Source: Azolla caroliniana (taxonomy: Eukaryota > Polypodiophyta). Taken from it: a stretch of 64,000 bases of DNA. Location: positions 9,176,001 through 9,240,000 of the forward strand of contig JBHGNT010000022.1 of assembly GCA_043228905.1 (NCBI GenBank), written 5' to 3'. Made by a program: the position numbers and the translations under genes. This document shows, one piece after another, positions 10,839 to 20,140 of the stretch. The notes under the pieces were generated by a model, which saw nothing but the letters and a program-made list of their open reading frames with translations, had not been told where the DNA came from and did not search any database. How positions within the stretch are numbered: position 1 is the first letter of the stretch; each line of letters opens with the position of its first letter.

Positions 10839-11345
10839 TTATTCTCCATCCGTAATATCCTCTGTTTGTCCCGCTATGTCGACTTTGGCTCTCAATTTTG
10901 AGCACATCCATTCTTTCCACCCGAACCATTGTCGCCATCCGATCCACCATATTCTTTGTTCTCTCTCGTCATACAATCTCGCGTTAATGTTTATGTTCTT
11001 CCCGTTAGAACCTTCCTTCTTTGTTGAGATCTCATTGTTAGTAACACCCTTCAAATCCGTTTGGCCCTTGTCGTCAGTGGTAGTGTGCTTGCTTAGCCCC
11101 TTCCTCATGTTCACCGGCCTCGATTGTTTCGACCTCCGGTTGAGTCGTATTAGCTCCTTTCCGGATTGGTCTCGTTTGATCGGCTTTCGGCTAGGTCGGT
11201 TTCCATCTGTATCCGCATTAGGCCGAATCAGAATTGGTTGATCGGTTTCAACTGAGTCGGCCCCCTTCCGGTTCGGGTTCGATCGATTAGTCTTGGTTTG
11301 GGTTGACTTCCTTTTCCTCGTGTTCACCGGCATTGACCGGTTCAA
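10839..11345 (-). CDS. Highly charged Lys/Arg/Asn-rich tail of gag-only element
   Basis: A 168-codon frame between gag and the PPT. It is rich in Arg, Lys, Asn, Asp and Thr, with repeats such as NRSNPNRKG and NRPSRKP. Nucleotide repeats of TCGGTTTCGGT-like pyrimidine-rich units (11100-11490) underlie it. It may be the basic C-terminal part of Gag in another frame or simple repeat expansion. I do not recognise a family. Confidence 0.3.
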   Translation of the reverse strand: MNRSMPVNTRKRKSTQTKTNRSNPNRKGADSVETDQPILIRPNADTDGNRPSRKPIKRDQSGKELIRLNRRSKQSRPVNMRKGLSKHTTTDDKGQTDLKGVTNNEISTKKEGSNGKNININARLYDEREQRIWWIGWRQWFGWKEWMCSKLRAKVDIAGQTEDITDGE

Positions 11346-11676
11346 CCTCTGGTTGAGCCGGATCCGGATTAACTTTTGTCCGGATCGGTCTCGTCCGATC
11401 GGCTTCCGGTTGGAACGATTTCCGTCCGGGTCGGCTCGACCGATCGAATTTCGACCGAATCCACACCCGCTTGGATCAGCTTTCGTTTAGATCGGAATTT
11501 TAAACGGATCATCTTCCATTCGAACTAGCTTACGACTTTGCCTTCCTTGCCGCCATCTCCCATCTCTCCGATCTTACGTTGGTTCTCAGACACAACCGCC
11601 GAAGTCTCTAGAATTAGTGGGCAGGAATCCTCGGTATTATCGTCCTCCGTCGTTTCACCTATAACCACCTTCTCGG

Positions 11677-12851
11677 CTATCTCTCTGTCATATGCATTGG
11701 CTTCAACCTTCGTTTTCTCTCCGCCACCTTCCATTTCTTCGGTCTCACGTTGCCTTTCAAACGCAACGCCGAAATCTTTGGAATTAGCATTGACTCGTCC
11801 ATAGCCACCTCCGATTCAATGTCGTCTTTCGTGGCGACCTCCTCAATCACGTCTGCCTCACACTCTTTATCTCCCTCGATCATGCAAGCATCGATTATGC
11901 TTACCCCTTTTTCTCTCGATGTTTCGGACACTCGTATCCCGAAACCTTCTTCCACCCTTGAAGTGGTGTTCGTCACTCTCAAGTCATCGATCTTATCCTT
12001 AACCATCGTTCTTTCGCAAGACAAGAGGATGTCTTGTTCTATACCCTCTCCCGTAGTACTGATGTATCGTACTTCGGCCTTCGTATCAGCCATATCGTTC
12101 ATCCTTAATCGATCATCCCTTATAGGCCATGTTATTGCCGACGATATTCTCATCTTCCTCTTATCATGTCTTCGGCATACTCTTTCGACTTCAACCCAAT
12201 CCTCGGTAAGACCATTTGCACCGTCATCATCTTCGAGTTCGATCCCAATGTCCATCCTTTCTTTCCGATCAATCGATCTTAGGAACATTAGGACTTTATC
12301 CTCCCCCACCAATCTTTGTTCCTGCTCCGAGAGTCGAGCAAAACGATGCTCAAACTCTAAGAATGCTTGTGTCGCACTTCGGTGGGTCTTCTCCGATGCC
12401 ACCCATTCATCGAACTCGCGTCGATCTCATCCCTTCGATCTCTTGTAGTCATATGCCTCTTGTAAAGCTTCTTCAAAGGACCCCCATGTCGGGTTTTGTT
12501 GTCACATCTTGTGGATTCTCTCTTGTAGCTCATCCGTGGCCACCCGATTGAGGATATCACATGCAATCGTTCTGGTATCTCACATTGCATCATCTCCGCT
12601 TTGTAGTCACGTAGATAGTGTGACACATCCTTTCCGTTGAATTGTCTGTTTCGTTGTACGAGGCGCTTTACTGCCACCGTGATCTCCGACATCGCTCGTT
12701 GTTCTCGTAGCATCCGCTCGAACATCATCATCATCGTTTTCATTGCCTCTTGTTGATTCTCCATCTCCTTACCACTTGTCTTCACGTCGGGTTCACCACT
12801 TGTGTCGTGCCTTTCGGCGCCGGATCGTTGCGTGAGTCGGGTGGGAACCAC
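11677..12851 (-). pseudogene. gag: Gag of the gag-only element, frameshifted
   Basis: Two overlapping minus-strand frames together cover a Gag. The first contains FNGKDVSHYLRDYKAEMMQC; after a one-base shift near 12550 the second contains FLEFEHRFARLSEQEQ and VEVERVCRRHDKRK. These align with FSGKDVTSYLASYRAEMLMW and LREFEERFARLSALD in the element at 48388-49182. In the bridging frame there are two TGA codons, one of which (before GATCGACG) reads as CGA. No zinc knuckle is seen. The product would be a capsid protein only. Confidence 0.7.
12782..12798 (-). promoter_or_regulatory. Primer binding site of the gag-only element
   Basis: The minus-strand sequence TGGTGAACCCGACGTGA lies 4 nt inside the 5' LTR. 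The element at 47722 has TGGTGAACCTGATGTGA, also 4 nt from its LTR. The TGG start fits pairing to a tRNA CCA end; I could not name the tRNA. Confidence 0.65.
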
Positions 12852-13566
12852 TGGGGTTTTGGACTAGGAGGAGGAAGAATTTGAGACGAGTATAGTTATG
12901 AATAGAATTTAAGAAAGAGAGATAGAAACCTCGTGAATCCCACAAGTATAATGTATTTTATTAGATTAATCAATATAAATATAAGAATATGAATTTGGAT
13001 TGAAAGAGAAAGATATAGAAACATCGTGAATCCCACAAGTATAGTTTATTAATTGGTGTTTTTAGAAATATATCCAATTTCCAAAGTTTTCCCACACCTA
13101 TTACATTGTGCTCCCCATCCTTATATAGTGATGAGAGAGTCTTAGCAACTCATGCTTTTTTTCTAGCTATAGACTATATGCTTTCTCTATCTATAGACTA
13201 TCTAACATGCTTCTTTTAAAAAGTGATCATGCTTTTTTTTTAACCTCATGTGTTTTTATCGACTATAGTGTTCATGCACGTTAAAAGTGCATGTGTAGCT
13301 TTTTTCTATCATGTGTTTTTCTTCTAACTAAAGATTTTTCCTAGAATATATACGTGAAAAAACCTTTGTATATGGTATATCTGCTTTTAACACTTATGAT
13401 GTGTTAGTGTAATGGTGAGGCTTTACATTATTAACATGGAGGTACAAGGTTCAAATCATGTCCTATGCATGTAATATATATTTTAATATTTTCTTTTATT
13501 TCTTCATGTTCATTGAATCTAGTACTCTATACATTTTTCACGTAGTGTACGAAATACACTACGACA
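12803..13566 (-). repeat. 5' LTR of the gag-only element
   Basis: Begins TGTCGTGCCTTTCGGCG on the plus strand and ends ACTACGACA at 13566. The internal side is followed by the PBS at 12782-12798. It carries the same antisense tRNA-like segment (13402-13470). Confidence 0.85.
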
Positions 13567-13570
13567 ACGT

Positions 13571-14073
13571 GTAGGCCTACTTGGTACTCCTAAACAATTT
13601 AGTATAGAATATACATATATTATATACATTCAATTTTTATATACATATTGTATATATTTACAATCATTACCAAGCCATATATATGTTGGTTTAAAGTTAA
13701 AATCATTGGTTAATTAATGGCACCCATATTTAATATAGAACTTCTCAATCATTGGTTCATTCATGCCCACCATTTTAAATATAAGCCTTTTCAATCATTG
13801 GTTCATTCATGACTACATCTTTAATACAAAACATTAGAGAGTTATAAAAATGTTGATTTGAGTATTCAATAATTGGTTCATTCATGAACCTCTATCATTG
13901 TTTTATTTATGACGTTGAAAGGCAATAAAAAATATAAAATAATCATTAATATGTTAGTTTGAGTATTTAATCATTGATAGTGGTTAAGCTTACCAACCAG
14001 GGTTTGTGGTTACTTTAACCACAATGATCAATCCCTATAAATAGGAAGACCCACTCATTTCGCGATCACTCAC
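13571..14073 (+). promoter_or_regulatory. Promoter region of the leader/methyltransferase gene region
   Basis: No ORF. Three copies of a TCAATCATTGGTTCATTCATG-like unit lie near 13746, 13791 and 13867. A consensus TATA box TATAAATA is at 14036-14043, so transcription should start near 14065-14070. With 9642-9989 this forms the original divergent intergenic region. Confidence 0.55.
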
Positions 14074-15592
14074 ATGCAGAACAGAGCACAGAGCACACAG
14101 AGCACACAGAGCACACAGAGCCCAGAGCACGTAGCACCAATCGTCATCTCCCCATTAGCATCGATGACGAGAATCATGTCTTCTAAGAAGAGTGAGCGCC
14201 AAGATTCCAGGTAAGCGCCTGGCTGTACGAACCTTTTTTGTAAATATGTTTTTAGCACTCAAGAACTCGATACAAGGTATCAAGTTCTTCTATAAAACAC
14301 TCTTATTAAACAGGAACTCGATACGACGTATCGAGTTCCTGTTTAAATCGCCCACTTTACACAGGAACTCGATACGCCACATCGAGTTCCTGTTTAATAA
14401 GAGTATTTTATACAGGAACTCGATCTTGTTTAATAAGAGTATTTTATACAAGAACTCGATACGACGTATCGAGTTCCTGTTTAATGTGGGGGTTTTATAC
14501 AGTAACTCGATACGTTGGATCGAGTTCTTGTTTAAATCCCCCACTTTAAATAGGAACTCGATACGTCGTATCGAGTTCTTGTATAAAATACTCTTATTAA
14601 ACAAGAACTCGATACGGCATATCAAGTTCCTGTATAAAACACTCTTTTTAAAAAGGTATACTATGTCTTTGGGGGAACTTATTGATATATGTGTGAAAAA
14701 ATACCAATTTTATGTCCAATTTAGACATTTTTAGGAACAGTTGCTACATTTTGTAACATTTAGCGTCCTTATTGAATCAGGTTTTATGACCTATAATAGC
14801 TTAAAATAATAGAAAATAACACACGAATTACCTTTATGATACCAAATTCAAACCTATCGTATTAAAATTCTCAACAATATGGGATATGGAATCAATATAA
14901 ACCATACATACCCTCCAATATGATACATATCTTTGTAAAATTATTAAGATATATAATTTTCGAAGTTGACTAGCCCTTACTAAATTTAAATTCACAATAA
15001 AGGTCTATCATGTTCACAGAAACTATGATTGATATTTAGAGTTTAGCACAAGTCGCTTGCTAGTTTTTGTCTTGGTCTGCTTATGTATATTTTAATAGGT
15101 AACCTTAATCTAGGGAACAAACTAACTTATATTTTCGCACGTCTTTTCTTAAATAGGTCGTTTGAGAACTTGTCAGACCGACCTGTGAAGAAAATCAAGC
15201 TCCGAATTCAGGGCTCTCCAATTGAGACCTAGAAACAAATAGTTCCTTAGAACATGAAGAGAGGAAAAAAGCTTCTCTTCAACGAGGAGACAAAATCTCA
15301 ACCATCAGACAGAATTAGCCAAAAGGAAATGTTAGCTGCTATTAGTGGTGAGGACCTTCTTGACTGTGATCTAACAAACAAGGAATGGTGTATGCAGTAC
15401 GTCGACTCCAAGAAAAAAGTCGTGCTGTATACGACAAAGAAGAAGGGCGGCGGTCAGCTTGAAAAAGACACCGCATGTATGTATGGCCGTGTTTTACGAT
15501 TTCACTATGAAGATTTAGATTCAGCCAACATTCTTGTAATGATAGAGTGCTCGAAGGGTACCATAAAGTGTACCTTTCTGAAGATCGACTAG
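14074..15592 (+). pseudogene. Two-exon leader gene or 5' part of the methyltransferase gene, unknown domain
   Basis: Exon 1 ends AGATTCCAG|GTAAGC at 14210; exon 2 starts after TTAAATAG at 15157 in matching phase. ATG 14074 is open, but the TATA at 14036 would put the cap almost on it, so ATG 14164 or 14176 is the better start. Exon 2 encodes a Lys-rich segment and a domain (KEWCMQYVDSKKKVVLYTTKK, then YEDLDSANILVMIECSKG) that I do not recognise. TAG codons at 15230 and 15248 both read as former CAG. The frame ends in tandem stops at 15590-15595. The domain-coding segment is repeated twice more downstream. It may be a separate gene or the first part of the gene at 16610-19441. Confidence 0.5.
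14260..14652. repeat. Strictly periodic palindrome array in intron 1
   Basis: Eight palindromic units of 31 bp (type CAGGAACTCGATACG + inverse) start at 14260, 14311, 14362, 14413, 14449, 14500, 14551 and 14602. Each is followed by a spacer of exactly 20 bp, so the period is 51 bp. The fourth unit is truncated to 16 bp. The spacers fall into two classes, TATAAAACACTCTTATTAAA and TTTAAATCGCCCACTTTACA types, which also occur in inverse orientation. The transcript could fold into serial hairpins or one long duplex. It lies wholly inside the intron 14211-15156. Confidence 0.95.
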
Positions 15593-16138
15593 TAAAGGAA
15601 TCTTGCTATTAGTGGTGAGGACCTTCTTGACCGTGATCTAACAAACAAGGAATGGTGTATGTAGTACGTCGACTCCAAGAAAAAAGTCGTGCTGTATACG
15701 ACAAAGAAGAAGGGCGGCGGTCAGCTTGAAAAAGACACCGCATGTATGTATGGCCGTATTTTACGATTTCACTATGAAGATTTAGATTCAGCCAATATTC
15801 TTGTAATGATAGAGTGCTCGAAGGGTACCATAAAGTGTACCTTTCTGAAGATCGACTAGTAAAGGAATCTTGCTATTAGTGGTGAGGACCTTCTTGACCG
15901 TGATCTAACAAACAAGGAATGGTGTATGCAGTACGTCGACTCCAAGAAAAAAGTCGTGCTGTATACGACAAAGAAGAAGGGCGGCGGTCAGCTTGAAAAA
16001 GACACCGCATGTATGTATGGCCGTATTTTACGATTTCACTATGAAGATTTAGATTCAGCCAACATTCTTGTAATGATAGAGTGCTCGAAGGGTACCGTAA
16101 AGTGTACCTTTCTGAAGATCGACTAGTAAAGGAATCTT
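15338..16138 (+). repeat. Threefold tandem repeat, 267-bp unit (89 codons)
   Basis: GCTATTAGTGGTGAGGACC recurs at 15338, 15605 and 15872, exactly 267 bp apart. The copies are almost identical. Copy 2 has TAG where copies 1 and 3 have CAG (ATG CAG TAC). Each copy ends AAGATCGACTAGTAAAGG, so each carries the same stop. The near identity shows a recent duplication of the domain-coding exon. Confidence 0.95.
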
Positions 16139-16432
16139 GTGGGCCAAAATCCTTTAAAAAAGATCTACAAAGGTCACAAAATCTTATTGTCACCTTGAGG
16201 ACTTATATACAAGGCCATGTAACTCTAAGGTGTCGAATACGAGTGTATAATGGCCGTATTCACACTGTCCCCTTGGACAACCCAAGTTTGGGCTATTTCT
16301 GTAAATAGCACAAAGGGCAGTTGCCCTAGGACAATCACTATATAAAGTGACTTTGTAACCTGTTAGAAGTTGCTGGTTGTAATTCTTGTAGTTGTTGTTG
16401 CTATTGAGAAATAAAATCCTATTTCTTTGTGC

Positions 16433-16500
<68 letters not shown>

Positions 16501-16609
16501 GTATCTAGTGTTAACTCGCATACGCAGATTCTTCACCATCACAGACGTTGTCTGCTCTTCCGCATTGATGGCCTTGCCCCCAACATAAGGGAGCCCTTTC
16601 CCTCCCCGG
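16139..16609. other. Non-coding segment with TATA-like motif and CT microsatellite
   Basis: Contains CTATATAAAG at about 16339 and a (CT)n tract at 16436-16496. It may be the promoter of a separate ParB-methyltransferase gene, or an LTR remnant. No matching second copy or target duplication was found. Confidence 0.4.
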
Positions 16610-19441
16610 TGAAGGCCCCAAAAAGGGCATCTAAAGTGCAATCAAGACCAACAAAAAAGAAGACCACTAAAATGTCGGACTCTGAATCATCAAGCTCAAC
16701 TGAAGATGAGGACACTAGGGGGACGCCAGGTGCTGAGCTGGCATCTGGTGTGTTGTCATCCGAGCAGAATAAGATACAAAGAGAGTTAATGTAGCACAAC
16801 CTAGTGAGAAAAGGGCAAGTGTTTAATTTGCCTATAACATACATCCATTGGCCCCCAATAGATGTAAAAACAGGACGAAGACCACTTGAGATCAGGGGGT
16901 CACACCGAATGCATGTTCAGAATCTCAAGAAAAAAAAGAAAAAAAATCCGCATGCTACAGTTGTGCCTTTCATTGTGATGGTAGATCCCGAACAATGTTC
17001 CATAACTGAGGACTTCGACGTGAGAAAGCATGATCAATACAATTACTTTGTAATTAGTGGATCACATTTGGCTAAAGCACGCCGACAACTTGTTAGAGAG
17101 CACCCAACGACTTTCTTCTTCAAGTATGCCGAGTGCAAAATATATGTGGGCCTCACAACTAAAGAGGCAAAGCTTTTGGCATGGGACCACAACAACGGCA
17201 ACGACTATAGGCAGAAAATGTCATCTATTGAATGGATAAGGTTTTTCCACCATGAATTACCTGGATGTCAAACAAAAGTTTGGTGTGAAGCTACACCCCG
17301 ACCTACGACGTCAATGCCTTCATGAGGTCGGCATTGTGGTGGATGATAATGTTAAGTCGGATGGTTTTCGGAAATATGAGTCCTAGTTTCAACTTGCCTT
17401 TAGAGATGGAGAAGTATGGGACCTACAAGATAAAATCTTCTCAATGTGGGAGAATAAGGAGGTCAAGGGTCAACGACAAAAGAAATGTAAGGTAGAACCT
17501 CAACTAGAATTAAAGTCACAAGCAGCCAAGAAAATTGATTTGACAATTGAAGAAGTGGCCGACAACATGAAGCTGTCTCTGTGGAGAGCGATGCAAGGTA
17601 TTAAGGACGAGCAACTTCTTGTGTCTGTTTTGTCAAGGGTTGTGGCGAAAGAATTAAGCCTTGAAGAAATGGTCACTAAGTTCAATAAGTAAGTCTTTCA
17701 AATAGTGATATTGAATTCAATATGGTGCAATTAAAAGTTCTAATCTCGTTTTCTAATTTCACAGTCATAAGGTGTACATGAAGATCCAAGAAGTTATGAT
17801 GAAACAATTTGGATGTATAACTTGGGAACCAGTGACCGAGGATTATCCTCTAACGTCTTCATATAAGGCGTTATCCGAGTATTTTATTGCATTCAAGGAT
17901 TGGGTTAGTATTGGTGTTTTTCATTAAGTTTTCCTCATATGTAGAGGTTGTGTATTAATACTTGATGTCTTATTACTTCTATTAGAAACCGTGTTGTGGC
18001 AAGAAACAAGGAGAAGTTAAGGATATACACAATTTCCCGACATCCTTCCTTGCACATCTCAAGAGAGCCAGAAAAGAAAAGGATCATCGCTTAGTCAAGG
18101 CGTACGAAATTGAGGAAGATGGCTCCTTCAAAAAAATTAGCCACAAAAAGGACATTACTAGAGATCTTTACTACAACATGATTTGCGGCGATGTCATTGA
18201 CATGATCCAAAAAGTGCCAAAGAACGAATATACGCTAATGATTGGTGATATTCCAGACAGATTTCGAATGGCAGGGTCATCATACGATGATGAACCTTTT
18301 AGGTTCAAACAATTAGAGAAGATGGTCAAGGATTTTGCTGAGCTAATGACTGCATCCTTGTGGAGGATAGTTGTCTTTTATAGTATGGACCAAGGGTACT
18401 CGGTAGCTCAAGCTTTGAGATCTCGTTGCCATGGCATCAAGAACCTTGCATGGTAAGGATTATTTATAAGTCTCATTCACTATATTGCCTTTCTTAATAT
18501 TGTTCAGTCTATTCTTAACTCGATGCAGTATTTGTTATACGATAAAAACCAATGTCAATAGAGGGCCAACCTTTCGGTTCGTAAATGCCATTGAATACAT
18601 TACGGTTGGCTACTTCGATGAAATAAAGAAACAAAGAATCAAGGAGCATTCTAATGAAGTCAGAGGTTCAAATCTGTTGATATATCCAGCAGAGACATGG
18701 TAATTGCGACATGTCACCACGACAGAACGAGGACTTGTCAACCCATACCAAAACCCTCAACAACTACGGTTGGCTACTTCGATGAAATAAAGAAACAAAG
18801 AATCAAGGAGCATTCTAATGAAGTCAAAGGTTCAAATCTGCTGGTATATCCATCAGTGACATGGTAATTGTGACATGTCACCACGACAGAACGGGGACTT
18901 GTCAACCCATACCAAAACCCTCAACGACTTATGATGCTCTTGATCGAGATGTTTTCTGTAGAAGGAGATTGGATATTAGACCTCTTTTCTGGCACAGGTA
19001 TTCCTCGAACTAGGTTAACGATCTTGAGATAACCAGTACTGATTCTTTTTTGTTTGAAAACTAATTCTTCTTGTTGCTTTCTTCATAGGGACAACGTCTG
19101 CATGTGCATTGAAGCTCTTCAGAAACACAGTTGCATTGGAGAAGGACGAGGAGCAAGTTATATTTATAAACATGAGGATTAAGGCTTTGTGGGAGTGCCC
19201 AGACCAGGACAAGGAGGTCAGTGCAAAGAACCTCGCTGATACTGAAAGGTTTCAACCTGCTTCACGAGAGCCTATTCCTTCGTTATCCAGGGAACCCGGG
19301 GAGCTAATAGAGCTTGATGATGAGCTTATAGAAGATATTACGTTGGCTCGGCTAACAGGGGAAGACAATGCACGTATAGCCGAAGAGACTTCTATAAGAG
19401 ATGAAGAAGAAAATGACATTGACGATTTGATTGCTATGTAA
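16610..19441 (+). pseudogene. ParB-like/beta-class DNA methyltransferase fusion, five exons, decayed
   Basis: Exons: ~16610-17688, 17765-17903, 17986-18452, 18529-18997 and 19089-19441. All introns are GT-AG, 76-91 bp, and phases agree. The N-terminus is basic/acidic. A ParB/sulfiredoxin-like segment follows (FIVMVDPEQ, FVISGSHLAKARRQL, YAECKIYVGLTTKEAKLLA). The C-terminal half has beta-class amino-methyltransferase motifs in order: IV-like GDIPDRF (18244-18264), X-like NPYQNPQRLM (~18904-18933), then motif I LDLFSGTG|TT split by the last intron. Members methylate adenine N6 or cytosine N4 with SAM. Motif IV lacks the expected aromatic residue (Asp instead), and TAG at 16792 and 17384, a one-base shift near 17275 and a 164-bp duplication disable it. 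ParB-like plus methylase fusions are typical of bacteria and phages; introns show a eukaryotic gene. Confidence 0.75.
18601..18928 (+). repeat. 164-bp tandem duplication inside exon 4 of the methyltransferase
   Basis: TACGGTTGGCTACTTCGATG starts at 18601 and again at 18765. The unit is 164 bp, not a multiple of three, so it breaks the frame. Both copies carry ATGGTAATTG with an in-frame TAA before the region encoding HVTTTERGLVNPYQ. Confidence 0.9.
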
Positions 19442-19581
19442 TAGACTCTTTTGTTGACAAAATGTATTGTTTGGAATTCACATTACTAATACAAATTTTG
19501 GGTTCTACTTGGTGTATTCCATTCTTTATATTCTTCTATATGTTTGAAATTTATTTCTATATACTTGGTTTGTTGACTTAG

Positions 19582-20052
19582 TGTCATGATAACACTCACA
19601 TCATGCATCGAAAGGATGATGACACTCACATTATGACTCGAAAGGATTTGAACCCATGACCTTGTTGTACACATGTCAAATCCTTAACCATTGTATTAAT
19701 ATTCTTATATGTATAGTCTCTAGAATATGAAATCTAATATCATAGGAATATTCTATATTACTCTACATTCTAGAATGACCTAGAATATTCTAGAGTGTTC
19801 TATACCACTAGAACCTTCTAGAATACTCTAGAGATCTTCTAGATTACTCTACATTCTAGGATAACCTAGAATATTCTAGAGAGTTCTCTATTACTTATAA
19901 ATAGGGATCTACCACCCATCCCAAACCAAAATTGGTTCAACGCCATTTTGTAGCCTACTCTTTGTAATCCATTTTACGCTTCAATATAATAATTCTCTTT
20001 CAATTATCTCTCTATCTCTTTCTCTCTCTCTTTCTCTCTCTCAGTCTTGACA
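19582..20052 (+). repeat. Chromovirus 5' LTR
   Basis: TGTCATGATAAC...TCTTGACA. It contains TATAAATA at 19896-19903 and a CT-rich end. A minus-strand tRNA-like segment with a consensus B box (GGTTCAAATCC) lies at about 19640-19695. Several TCTAGAATATTCTAGA-like palindromes occur at 19730-19890. Confidence 0.9.
19896..19940 (+). promoter_or_regulatory. Chromovirus TATA box and RNA 5' end (self-primer)
   Basis: TATAAATA at 19896-19903 places the transcription start near 19926-19930. The sequence there, AAAATTGGTTCAA (19928-19940), is the exact reverse complement of the PBS at 20055-20067. Confidence 0.75.
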
Positions 20053-20054
20053 GT

Positions 20055-20067
20055 TTGAACCAATTTT
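20055..20067 (+). promoter_or_regulatory. Chromovirus self-priming primer binding site
   Basis: TTGAACCAATTTT lies 2 nt after the LTR end. It matches no TGG-type tRNA PBS but is fully complementary over 13 nt to 19928-19940. In Tf1 the first 11 nt of the element RNA pair with the PBS and prime reverse transcription; the same mechanism is inferred here. Confidence 0.75.
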
Positions 20068-20140
20068 TTCCCTTTCATCTCTTCGTCTTCCACAAACCCT
20101 AACAAGTTCTCTTCTTCCTTCTCCTCTCCCCTCATAAGCT

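Larger units (their letters stand above)
9990..13566 (-). mobile_element. Non-autonomous gag-only LTR retrotransposon, minus strand
   Basis: Two LTRs (9990-10782 and 12803-13566) enclose about 2 kb carrying a PBS, a gag-like frame and a PPT but no protease, RT or integrase. LTR termini are TGTCGT...ACGACA. A perfect 4-bp duplication ACGT flanks it (9986-9989 and 13567-13570), restoring CCACGTGT when the element is removed. The gag matches that of the autonomous element at 47722-54143, and both share the same PBS and 4-nt LTR-PBS gap, so this copy presumably relied on a relative for pol. Confidence 0.85.

Noticed and set aside
14260-14652. CRISPR array
   Set aside because: Spacing is regular, but the spacers are repeated in two classes and not unique, the repeats are full palindromes, no cas genes exist, and the locus is a plant intron.
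14192-14734. Proteins with NSIRRIEFL repeats on both strands
   Set aside because: The frames are open only because the 51-bp palindrome period is a multiple of three; no start context or family.
16138-16560. Solo LTR
   Set aside because: TG start, TATA and CT tract are suggestive, but no CA end with a matching target duplication and no second copy in the window.
16610-19441. Bacterial contamination
   Set aside because: Four in-phase GT-AG introns and flanking plant retrotransposons show it is plant nuclear DNA.
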